Part shown: positions 1 to 7,303 of the stretch, in pieces | Position numbering within the stretch: position 1 is the stretch's first letter | Layout of the letters: each line of letters starts with the position of its first letter | Assembly: GCA_030671465.1 (NCBI GenBank) | Contig: DAOVIP010000008.1 | Location: 1-13,708, forward strand | DNA from: Candidatus Aminicenantota bacterium | GTDB taxonomy: Bacteria; Acidobacteriota; Aminicenantia; UBA2199 | Reading direction: 5' to 3' | DNA length: 13,708 nucleotides | Position numbers and translations under genes: made by a program | The notes under the pieces: generated by a model | Databases searched by the model: none | The model's input: only the letters and a program-made list of their open reading frames with translations | Told to the model about the DNA's origin: nothing

Positions 1-2
1 TA

Positions 3-50
3 GATATACTATCAAAAAAAGAAAAAATTATCTCCGGATCTGATAATTAG
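3..50 (+). other. Possible 3' end of an upstream plus-strand gene
   Basis: One frame is open from the window edge and ends at a TAG at 48-50, encoding about 15 residues ending in KIISGSDN. It could be the tail of a gene that precedes the promoter at 97-124. A second frame is open to a TGA at 41-43, so the choice is weak. Nothing about function can be said. From 51 to 96 there is only AT-rich DNA, including a T7/A7 inverted repeat at 69-86. Confidence 0.2.
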
Positions 51-96
51 GCATATTTTAAAGCTCTATTTTTTTAAGGAAAAAAAGGCAAAATTC

Positions 97-124
97 TTGA
101 CAAAACCTGAGAAACTTATATAAT
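97..124 (+). promoter_or_regulatory. Consensus sigma70-type promoter for the DUF4388-guaA-dnaE block
   Basis: TTGACA at 97-102 and TATAAT at 119-124 are both exact matches to the housekeeping-sigma consensus, separated by 16 nt. The expected transcription start is around 130-132, which gives a leader of about 28 nt before the ATG at 159. The position directly upstream of the first gene of a plus-strand block supports the call. No operator or riboswitch fits in the short leader, so strong constitutive expression is the simplest reading (inference). Confidence 0.75.
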
Positions 125-158
125 ATCCTATTGAAATCAACTGAGAGAAATTAATAAT

Positions 159-701
159 ATGAGTTTAAAAGGCTCTTTAGAATCAATTAATCTTGCTGAT
201 ATCATGCAGCTGGTATCCAACTCCAAGCAGAGCGGACGGTTTGTCCTCACCAATGAGACCGGTAAGGCCGGACATATTTATATCCATAATGGTGAGATTG
301 TTCATTCCGAGATCGATAATTTTGTCGGAGAGGATGCGGTTTTTACTCTGATTTCCTGGGGCAAAGGGGAATTTGTTTTCGAGGACGGTGAATTCAACGT
401 TAACACCACCATTACCCGCTCGGTTACATCGCTGCTGATGGAAGCAGCCCGTCGGATAGATGAATGGAAGTTGTTGCGAAAAAAAATCGGCTCAATCGAT
501 TCCATACCGACCTTCAATGACATTGACCGGGCCGAACGGAGAAAAATCTCACTGTCAACCCTGGAATGGCTGGTCATTTCAAAAATCGATGGCGTAAAGA
601 GTATTGACGAAATTTCCAATGAAACCGGCATCAATATTTACGATACATCGAGAATCATCTTTGGGATGATTGCCTCAAACCTTTTAACTCTGAAATCATA
701 A
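159..701 (+). CDS. DUF4388 (PATAN-type) domain protein
   Basis: This is a soluble cytoplasmic protein of 180 residues with no signal peptide or membrane segment. Residues 1 to about 100 look like a DUF4388/PATAN domain: the opening MSLKGSLESINLADIMQLV, then a strand pair with SGRFVLTN, the GxIYIHNGEIVHSE segment, and a GKGEFVFEDGE turn. Residues about 135-180 form a small helical, winged-helix-like tail (LEWLVISKIDGVKSIDEIS) that often follows this domain. DUF4388 proteins occur in Acidobacteriota, Deltaproteobacteria and cyanobacterial-type signalling systems, often beside response-regulator or kinase modules, and are thought to be adaptors. The exact role here is unknown. The ATG at 159 has only a weak GAGAG motif at 143-147 but lies directly downstream of a consensus promoter. 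The gene leads a block with guaA (51 nt downstream) and dnaE. The family call is good; any function is inference. Confidence 0.8.
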   Translation: MSLKGSLESINLADIMQLVSNSKQSGRFVLTNETGKAGHIYIHNGEIVHSEIDNFVGEDAVFTLISWGKGEFVFEDGEFNVNTTITRSVTSLLMEAARRIDEWKLLRKKIGSIDSIPTFNDIDRAERRKISLSTLEWLVISKIDGVKSIDEISNETGINIYDTSRIIFGMIASNLLTLKS

Positions 702-752
702 GAAGTTAATCTTATTTGTTGTTTGATCCCATTCATAATGTTACAATGAAGA

Positions 753-2306
753 ATGAAAAATAGTGTTTTAATTTTGGATTTCGGTTCCCAATATACCAAA
801 CTGATTGCCCGGAGAATCCGGGATTTGAATGTTTATTCGGAAATAGTCCCCTTCACCATTTCCCTGAAAAAGATCAAAGCCCTGAATCCGGGGGCGCTGA
901 TTTTTTCCGGAGGTCCTTCCAGCGTTTATGAAAAAAACGCCCCAAAAATTTCCCCTGAAATTCTAAAAGCCGGCATTCCCATTCTGGGAATATGTTACGG
1001 GCTGCAACTGATCGCCTACCTGTCCGGAATGGTGATCGAACCGGCCAAAAGCAGAGAGTACGGCCTGGCCAATCTGGAAATAAACAAAAAGCAAAAATCA
1101 TCTCCTTCCGACCTGCTGTTAAAATCGATCAAAAACCATTCAAAAGTATGGATGAGTCATGGAGACAAAATTTCCAAATATCCTCGGGATTTTATCGTTA
1201 CGGGCAGGACCAAAAATAGTGAAGTGGCTGTCATTGAATCCAAAAAGCGAAAAATTTTCGGGGTTCAGTTTCACCCCGAAGTGGTTCACACTGCCAAAGG
1301 CAAAAAAATAATGTCCAATTTTTTATTTGGTATTGCCGGTTTAAAACCGGATTGGAGTATGGAAAATTTCATCAAATCCACTCTGATCAGAATAAAGGAC
1401 GAAATCGGAGAGGACAGAGTGATTCTAGGCCTGAGCGGAGGTGTTGATTCCACTGTACTGACCTTATTAATGAAAAAAGCGGTCGGAGATCAACTTCGAC
1501 CTGTTTTTATTGACACCGGCTTGCTAAGAAAAAATGAATACAACGATTTGATGTTTAAATTCAAGCATCAGTTAAACCTAAAGGTAACCGGAATCAGAGC
1601 TGCGGATATTTTTTTAAAAAATCTGGTTAATATCAGATCGCCGGAAAAAAAAAGAAAAATAATCGGCAGAACCTTCATTGATGTTTTCAGACAGGCCGAG
1701 AAAAAGATCGGAAAGGTCCAGTTTCTGGCCCAGGGAACCCTGTATCCGGATGTCATCGAATCCGTATCGGTTAACGGGCCGTCGGTGACGATAAAGAGCC
1801 ACCACAATGTGGGAGGATTGCCCGCCAAGATGAACTGGAAACTGATTGAGCCCCTCAAGGAACTATTTAAAGATGAGGTTCGGAAGGTCGGGATAGAATT
1901 GGGCCTGGACAGGGAATTTATCAATCGTCATCCCTTCCCCGGACCCGGACTGGCAGTTCGAATCATCGGAAAGATCACCCGGGACAAAATTAAGAAACTG
2001 CAGGAAGCAGATGCCATATTGATTGAAGAGCTATTGAATTTCAAGATCTATGATTTTATCTGGCAGGCATTCATCGTCTTGCTGCCGGTCAGGACAGTGG
2101 GAGTCATGGGCGATATCCGCACCTATGAGAATGTGGCAGTCATCAGACTGGTCAACAGTGTGGACGGGATGACTGCCGATTGGTACCCGGCTCCCTATGA
2201 TTTTTTGAAAAAAGTATCAAACCGGATCGTTAATGAGGTCAAGGGAATCAATCGGATCACCTATGACCTGACCTCAAAACCGCCCGGCACCATCGAATGG
2301 GAATAG
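753..2306 (+). CDS. guaA: GMP synthase (glutamine-hydrolysing)
   Basis: The enzyme converts XMP, ATP and glutamine to GMP in the cytoplasm, the last step of de novo guanine nucleotide synthesis. All expected parts are present. The class I glutamine amidotransferase domain spans residues 1 to about 195, with nucleophile Cys81 in GICYGLQ and the His174/Glu176 pair in VQFHPEV. The ATP-pyrophosphatase domain follows, with the P-loop SGGVDS at 228-233 and RPVFIDTGLLRK at 249-260. The C-terminal dimerisation domain carries FPGPGLAVR (395-403), the RTYENV segment and the typical ending KPPGTIEWE. Length (517) is normal for the family. The ATG at 753 starts the canonical N-terminus leading into LDFGSQYTKLIARRIR; an ATG at 746 is in another frame and stops at once. 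The Shine-Dalgarno is poor (GAAGA almost touching the ATG). An A9 run lies at 1645-1653. dnaE follows after 31 nt, so co-transcription is likely. Confidence 0.97.
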   Translation: MKNSVLILDFGSQYTKLIARRIRDLNVYSEIVPFTISLKKIKALNPGALIFSGGPSSVYEKNAPKISPEILKAGIPILGICYGLQLIAYLSGMVIEPAKSREYGLANLEINKKQKSSPSDLLLKSIKNHSKVWMSHGDKISKYPRDFIVTGRTKNSEVAVIESKKRKIFGVQFHPEVVHTAKGKKIMSNFLFGIAGLKPDWSMENFIKSTLIRIKDEIGEDRVILGLSGGVDSTVLTLLMKKAVGDQLRPVFIDTGLLRKNEYNDLMFKFKHQLNLKVTGIRAADIFLKNLVNIRSPEKKRKIIGRTFIDVFRQAEKKIGKVQFLAQGTLYPDVIESVSVNGPSVTIKSHHNVGGLPAKMNWKLIEPLKELFKDEVRKVGIELGLDREFINRHPFPGPGLAVRIIGKITRDKIKKLQEADAILIEELLNFKIYDFIWQAFIVLLPVRTVGVMGDIRTYENVAVIRLVNSVDGMTADWYPAPYDFLKKVSNRIVNEVKGINRITYDLTSKPPGTIEWE

Positions 2307-2337
2307 CCAAAATTGTATTCCGGATAAAGGCCAAAAA

Positions 2338-5300
2338 ATGAAGAGCTTTATTCATCTGCATCTTCATTCCGAATACAGCCTCCTGGATTCATCTCTAAAA
2401 ATACCCCGTCTGATAGAGAAAGTGAAGGCCTTGAATATGCCGGCAGTTGGCATGACTGATCATGGCAATATTCTGGGTGCTGTAAATTTTTATAAACAGG
2501 CCCGTCAGAACAATATCAAATCCATAATCGGATCCGAACTCTACGTGGCTCCCCATTCACGATGGGACAAACCGGACAAGAACAAGAATGAAATCAACTA
2601 CCATCATCTTATCGTTCTGGTCAAAAACCTGCAGGGATATAAAAATCTTTCCGAACTCATTACTATTTCCTTTATCGAGGGTTTCTACCGTAAACCCAGA
2701 ATTGATAAGGAAGTCCTGAAAAAATACCATGAGGGCTTAATCATCCTGTCAGCCTGCATCCAGGGTGAAATCCCCCATTATTTATTAATGGGCAGGGAAG
2801 AAATGGCCTATGAGAGCGTCAAATGGTACCGGGAAATATTCAAGGATGATTACTACATTGAAATTCAGAATCATTTCCTGAAGGAACAGATCGAAGTGCT
2901 TCCCAAGCTGACCCAGCTATCAAAGGACACCTCTATTCCGCTGGTAGCCACCAACGATGTACACTATCTGAATCCGGAGGATTCCGAGGCCCGCGACATA
3001 CTCATCTGCCTGCAAACCAACGAAGTGCTGTCCAACCATGATCGGCCCATGAAAATGGACACTTCGGAAATGTACCTAAAATCCAGCGAAAAAATGAGTG
3101 AATTGTTTTCCCAGGTTCCGGAAAGCATTGATATCACCATGGATATCGCTGCCAAATGTCATTTTGATTTTAAACTGGGGGATTACTTTTTACCCCGGTT
3201 CAAGGTTCCGCCCGAGTATCAAATCGACGATTATTTCGAACTGGTATGTGCCGATGGATTTGACAAAATTGAACCCAAACTGAACCTTAAAAAATTCAGC
3301 CTGGATATCTATAAACAGCGACTGGATTATGAAATCGAAAAAATCCGGGAAATGGGATTTCCCGGATACTTTCTCATCGTATGGGATATTGTGAAGTTTG
3401 CCAGGGAGAAAGGAATTTCCGTCGGCCCGGGCAGGGGCTCTGTGGTTGGCAGTCTGGTGGCCTATGTGATGGGAATCACCAATATTGACCCCCTGAAATA
3501 TGATCTTATTTTCGAACGTTTTCTCAATCCGGAACGGATATCCATGCCGGATATCGATATCGATTTTGATCCGGAAAGAAGAGACGAAATTATAAATTAT
3601 ATCCGGGAAAAATACGGCAGCGAAAATGTGGCTCAAATCGTCACCTTTGGAAAAATGAAAGCCAAAATGGCCATACGGGATATCGGGCGGGTGCTGGAAA
3701 TCCCCCTGAGTGATGTGGATAAGCTGGCCAAAATGATCCCGGAGGGCCCCAAGGTCAGCTTGGAAAGGGAAATCAAAACCAATACCGAACTGCAAAATGA
3801 AATCAAACGGGTACCGGAAAACAAGAAGCTATTCGATTTTGCCCTCAAACTTGAAAACACCGTCCGTCACACCTCCATGCATGCAGCCGGTGTGGTCATT
3901 GCCCCCAGAAAACTGACCGAATTTATGCCTCTTTACAAAACCAAGGATGAAATCACCACCCAGTTTGAAAAAGACGAGGTTGAAGAAATCGGCTTATTGA
4001 AAATGGACATCCTGGGTTTGAAAACCCTGACCATTATCAAAAATATCATAGACGATGTCCGGGAAATCGAAAAACATGAAATTGATATTGAAAATATCGA
4101 TCTTGCAGACAAAAAAACATTCAAAATATTCAAGGATGGCGACACCGATGGAATCTTTCAATTTGAAAGTGCAGGCATGAGGGAGTATTTGAAAAAATCA
4201 AAGCCCGATAAAATCGAAGATTTGATCGTACTGAATGCACTTTATCGGCCCGGCCCACTGGGTTCAGGGATGGCAGATCAATATGTAAATCGAAAATTGG
4301 GAAAAGAAAAGGTGTCTTTTATTTTTCCGGAATTGGAAGAAATACTGAAAGACACCTACGGGATCATCGTGTTTCAGGAACAGGTGATGCAGATATCGGT
4401 AAAAATTGCTGGGTTTTCCATGAGTAAGGCCGATGAATTGAGAAAAGTAATGGGGAAAAAATTGACCCATAAATTACCCGGACTCGAAAAGGAATTCATG
4501 GCCGGGGCCATCAAAAAGAGTTTTAACCGCAAAAAACTGGAACAACTGTTCTCCCAGTTGAGAACCTTTGCCGAGTACGGATTCAACAAATCTCATTCCA
4601 CTGCTTACGCCTTCCTGGCCTATCAAACCGCCTTCCTGAAAGCCCACTACCCGGTATACTTCATGTCAGCCCATCTAACCTCTGAATCGGAAAAAACCTC
4701 AACCTCATCCAAAATCATTCAGTATATCTCGGATTGCAAAAAAATGAGTATAACCATTCAACCTCCTGACATCAACCGGAGCCATGAAATTTTTAGAGTG
4801 GAATCGGTATCCTCGATCCGGTTCGGATTGAAAGGCTTAAAGAATGTTGGCGATGCAGCCATCAAGAGTATTATAAAGGCCCGTGAGGAAAACGGGGAAT
4901 TCAGGGACTATTCAGATTTTATCACCCGCATTGACCTTACCAAAGTCAACAAGGCGGTCATTGAAAGTCTGATTAAATCCGGGGCCATGGATAACTTTAA
5001 AATCAAGCGCAGGGCCCTTTATGAAAATGTCGAAGAGATCATCAAACAGGCCGGAATCATTGAGAAAAATAAAAACCAGAACCAGATGTCCCTGTTTTCA
5101 AAAGAAGAGGCCAGTACCGGTATTGTGATCCCGCCGGAAAGCCTCAGCCAGCCCGAGTGGAGTGAAAACCTTATCATTCAGGGAGAGAAAGAAATCACCG
5201 GCATCTATATCAGCCACAATCCGCTGGAAAAGTATAAAAAGGAAATCCGCAAAGTATCCAATACCACCATTTCCCGGATTGATACCAAAGAATTCAAAGG

Positions 5301-5805
5301 AGAGCTAGTCAAACTGGGCGGGATGATCACTCAGTATAAGCAAAAAAAATCAAAAAAGGGCGAGTTCTACGCAGAGCTGTATTTCGAGGATCTGACCGGA
5401 AGAATCAAGATTCTGACCTTCAAGGACAAGTGGGAAAACCTAAAAAAGGACATTAAACTCGACCACCCGTATTTCCTGGAGGGCCGGCTACCCTTACGGG
5501 ATGACAAAGAAACCAATATTTATCTGGAAAATATCGAGGAACTGGAACTTTTTTTAAGAAAGAAAGCCAGAAAAATTATTATCAAAATAAACTACCAGCA
5601 ACTTACCAAATCATTCAATGAAAAATTAAACAACCTGATTGATAAAAACCGGGATGCAATTCCCTATCTCATCGTCATTAACCGTTCGGATGGATATCGG
5701 ACCATAGTCAGCTCCAGCGTAGACCAGGGATTAAAACCTACCCTGACCATGAAAAAAGAGTTGGAGAGCCTGATCGGTGAAAATAGCGTGGAAATAATTT
5801 ATTAA
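2338..5805 (+). CDS. dnaE: DNA polymerase III subunit alpha (replicative polymerase, DnaE1 type)
   Basis: This is the catalytic subunit of the chromosomal replicase, 1155 residues, the usual DnaE1 length. The order is PHP domain (about 1-275), C-family polymerase core, helix-hairpin-helix region (RFGLKGLKNVG at 828-838) and an OB fold (about 985-1075). Catalytic aspartates are Asp405 and Asp407 in PDIDIDF and Asp557 in KMDILGL, matching E. coli D401, D403 and D555. GPGRGSVVGS and the active-site segment ALYRPGPLGSGM are intact. A beta-clamp binding motif QMSLF is at 916-920. PHP metal-ligand candidates all seem present: His8, His10, Asp17, His42, Glu67, His90, Cys140, Asp207 and His209. This pattern is associated with polymerases whose PHP domain proofreads, such as M. 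tuberculosis DnaE1. The ATG at 2338 has AAAGG at 2326-2330, 7 nt upstream. The gene ends 39 nt before a convergent stop codon. Confidence 0.97.
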   Translation: MKSFIHLHLHSEYSLLDSSLKIPRLIEKVKALNMPAVGMTDHGNILGAVNFYKQARQNNIKSIIGSELYVAPHSRWDKPDKNKNEINYHHLIVLVKNLQGYKNLSELITISFIEGFYRKPRIDKEVLKKYHEGLIILSACIQGEIPHYLLMGREEMAYESVKWYREIFKDDYYIEIQNHFLKEQIEVLPKLTQLSKDTSIPLVATNDVHYLNPEDSEARDILICLQTNEVLSNHDRPMKMDTSEMYLKSSEKMSELFSQVPESIDITMDIAAKCHFDFKLGDYFLPRFKVPPEYQIDDYFELVCADGFDKIEPKLNLKKFSLDIYKQRLDYEIEKIREMGFPGYFLIVWDIVKFAREKGISVGPGRGSVVGSLVAYVMGITNIDPLKYDLIFERFLNPERISMPDIDIDFDPERRDEIINYIREKYGSENVAQIVTFGKMKAKMAIRDIGRVLEIPLSDVDKLAKMIPEGPKVSLEREIKTNTELQNEIKRVPENKKLFDFALKLENTVRHTSMHAAGVVIAPRKLTEFMPLYKTKDEITTQFEKDEVEEIGLLKMDILGLKTLTIIKNIIDDVREIEKHEIDIENIDLADKKTFKIFKDGDTDGIFQFESAGMREYLKKSKPDKIEDLIVLNALYRPGPLGSGMADQYVNRKLGKEKVSFIFPELEEILKDTYGIIVFQEQVMQISVKIAGFSMSKADELRKVMGKKLTHKLPGLEKEFMAGAIKKSFNRKKLEQLFSQLRTFAEYGFNKSHSTAYAFLAYQTAFLKAHYPVYFMSAHLTSESEKTSTSSKIIQYISDCKKMSITIQPPDINRSHEIFRVESVSSIRFGLKGLKNVGDAAIKSIIKAREENGEFRDYSDFITRIDLTKVNKAVIESLIKSGAMDNFKIKRRALYENVEEIIKQAGIIEKNKNQNQMSLFSKEEASTGIVIPPESLSQPEWSENLIIQGEKEITGIYISHNPLEKYKKEIRKVSNTTISRIDTKEFKGELVKLGGMITQYKQKKSKKGEFYAELYFEDLTGRIKILTFKDKWENLKKDIKLDHPYFLEGRLPLRDDKETNIYLENIEELELFLRKKARKIIIKINYQQLTKSFNEKLNNLIDKNRDAIPYLIVINRSDGYRTIVSSSVDQGLKPTLTMKKELESLIGENSVEIIY

Positions 5806-5844
5806 ACATCCGATGGAATGATCTCTCCGGCAAATATAATAGGA

Positions 5845-6912
5845 TCACTCGGCACTGATCAAACTGGCCACCGGTTTCAGGGAATCGATATGCTCGAATA
5901 ATATTTTTATGGCCGAGGTCAATGGTACGGCCAGTATCATGCCAATGACGCCCCATATCCAGCCCCAGAAAATCAAAGAAATCAAGATAACAATGGGGGA
6001 GAGATTTAATTTTTTTCCGGCAATTGAGGGTTCAATCACATTGCCAACAATCATCTGGGTTAAAATCAAGGCCAGGCCAACTATCAGCACCCGGACTGAA
6101 AATCCATGGTTTATCAACCCGATCAGAATAGGAAATATAGTGGCAATCACGGATCCGAAATTGGGAATGAAATTGAGAATAAAAATAAGAAAAGCCGAAA
6201 ATATAACAAAGTCAAAACCACCAAAATAAAGAATAAAACCACTCACTACAGCTGTCAACACACTGACCGAGGTTTTGATTAACAGATATTGTTGAACCTG
6301 ATCTTCGATTGAATTCAAGACAAATATGATCTTATCACCCTCGGATTCACTGAAGGCCTTATTGACCCGGTTGACCATTGACTGTCTGCCTGCCAGCATG
6401 AACATTAAAAATATCACCACCAGCACCAGGTTACCCAGAAATGAAGCGAAACTGCCAAAAGTAGATGAAACCACAGAAGTGATGGTGTTGATGGATTGGC
6501 TCCAGTCCATATTATTGATATAACTATTCACATCACTGATGGGAACTTTGATGAGTTCGGACAGATTTTCAATTAGCATTCCGATTTTGTCACTATAGGC
6601 CGGAAATTTTTTTATAAATGATGAGGCCATGGCATAAACCAGAACACCCAGGAAATAAAAAACAATGAAGATAAAAACCAGTAAAAAAAACAGAATCACA
6701 ATTTTTTTCAGCTTCAAAGGTAGTATTTTGGATAATATCCTGGAGAATAGTAATTTTTTTACCACACCGTTAAATAAAAAATACAGCAACAGGGCCATGA
6801 AGAGGGGTAAAAAAACTGTTTTTAGTTGCTTTAAAATGAGAACAAAAATAACAGTAGCTATAAAACCGGTAAAGAGTTTGATATGAAAAAGGTCTCTGTT
6901 TTCACTAAGCAT
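5845..6912 (-). CDS. PerM/AI-2E transporter family membrane protein
   Basis: This is an integral inner-membrane protein of about 355 residues with roughly eight hydrophobic segments. From the ATG at 6912, a pair of helices lies near residues 12-50, a helix near 71-94, a long soluble loop at about 98-155, a helix near 156-177, and a C-terminal cluster from about 217 on. Family hallmarks are LNFIPNFGSVIATIFPILIG in the middle and NVIEPSIAGKKLNLSPIV followed by FWGWIWGVIGMILAVPL near the end. Members have been linked to AI-2 export, ion antiport or permease roles; the substrate cannot be read from sequence. The start is uncertain. The ATG at 6912 overlaps the stop of the upstream gene by 8 nt (ATGCTTAG), which suits translational coupling. 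An in-frame ATG at 6927 and TTG at 6942 are alternatives that lengthen it by 5 or 10 residues. None has a good Shine-Dalgarno. It is the last gene of the minus-strand block. Confidence 0.88.
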   Translation of the reverse strand: MLSENRDLFHIKLFTGFIATVIFVLILKQLKTVFLPLFMALLLYFLFNGVVKKLLFSRILSKILPLKLKKIVILFFLLVFIFIVFYFLGVLVYAMASSFIKKFPAYSDKIGMLIENLSELIKVPISDVNSYINNMDWSQSINTITSVVSSTFGSFASFLGNLVLVVIFLMFMLAGRQSMVNRVNKAFSESEGDKIIFVLNSIEDQVQQYLLIKTSVSVLTAVVSGFILYFGGFDFVIFSAFLIFILNFIPNFGSVIATIFPILIGLINHGFSVRVLIVGLALILTQMIVGNVIEPSIAGKKLNLSPIVILISLIFWGWIWGVIGMILAVPLTSAIKILFEHIDSLKPVASLISAE

Positions 6913-7279
6913 AGGCTGCGACTTCATTCCTGATTTCAACAACCCGGCGTTTCTTGAATAAAATCAGGTTGATTTCCACCTCATAACGGTAATAAAATTC
7001 GATGGTACCTTTTTTATGGTTTAGATTCACACTCACGGTTTCTTCATCCATTTCATCAAAGATAACCTGGTTTTTTTTTAAAATCTTGATGATGGCCTCA
7101 ACTCCCATTTCAGAGGTAAAATGACTGCCCCGGGTAGCCCCCAGCATCTCAATGACTTCCTTTTCTATCTGTTTGTCTGAAAAACTCGAGCCGATCAGTT
7201 TAATAGCCACAAAACCGCCATAACCAATCAACAAAATGGCAATAAAACTAAGAAAAGTTACTTTCCCACTCTGACTCAT
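6905..7279 (-). CDS. Small single-pass membrane protein, DUF4845-like
   Basis: A 124-residue protein with one hydrophobic helix at about residues 8-29 (VTFLSFIAILLIGYGGFVAI) and a soluble domain after it. The layout resembles DUF4845 proteins: a short N-terminal anchor, a helical part with an EVIEML segment, then a beta-rich end where alternating strands read EFYYRYEVEINLILFKKRR. The soluble part most likely faces the periplasm. The family has no established function. The ATG at 7279 is well supported by GGGAGG (complement of 7286-7291) with a 6-nt spacer. It lies 24 nt after the diguanylate cyclase gene and overlaps the PerM-family gene, so the two membrane proteins are probably made together. 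An A9 run occurs at 7071-7079. DUF4845 membership is my reading of pattern and length, not a search result. Confidence 0.7.
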   Translation of the reverse strand: MSQSGKVTFLSFIAILLIGYGGFVAIKLIGSSFSDKQIEKEVIEMLGATRGSHFTSEMGVEAIIKILKKNQVIFDEMDEETVSVNLNHKKGTIEFYYRYEVEINLILFKKRRVVEIRNEVAAYA

Positions 7280-7285
7280 TTTAAA

Positions 7286-7291
7286 CCTCCC
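7286..7291 (-). promoter_or_regulatory. Strong Shine-Dalgarno of the DUF4845-like gene
   Basis: The minus strand reads GGGAGG, 6 nt before the ATG at 7279. It fixes the start of the small membrane protein and is among the clearest ribosome binding sites in the window. It lies in the 24-nt gap after the diguanylate cyclase stop. Confidence 0.7.
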
Positions 7292-7303
7292 AAAAAGGAA
7301 TTT

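Noticed and set aside
69..86. T7-AAGG-A7 inverted repeat upstream of the first promoter, as a terminator
   Set aside because: The stem is pure A/T and would be very weak, with no GC stem followed by a U tract. It is more likely ordinary AT-rich upstream DNA.
302..634. Antisense reading frame inside the DUF4388 gene
   Set aside because: The sense product fits DUF4388; the antisense product shows no domain.
3190..3795. Open antisense stretch of about 200 codons inside dnaE
   Set aside because: The sense frame encodes conserved polymerase motifs throughout (including PDIDIDF). The antisense product has no recognisable domain and no good ribosome binding site.
5841..5860. GATCA...TGATC palindrome near the convergent stops as a regulatory site
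   Set aside because: Only 5 bp pair before a C-C mismatch; expected by chance and overlapping the end of a coding region.
5861..5877. AAACTGG-CCA-CCGGTTT hairpin as a dnaE terminator
   Set aside because: The stem is only 7 bp with one wobble pair and just three U at its end, and it lies inside the PerM-family coding region. Too weak to call.
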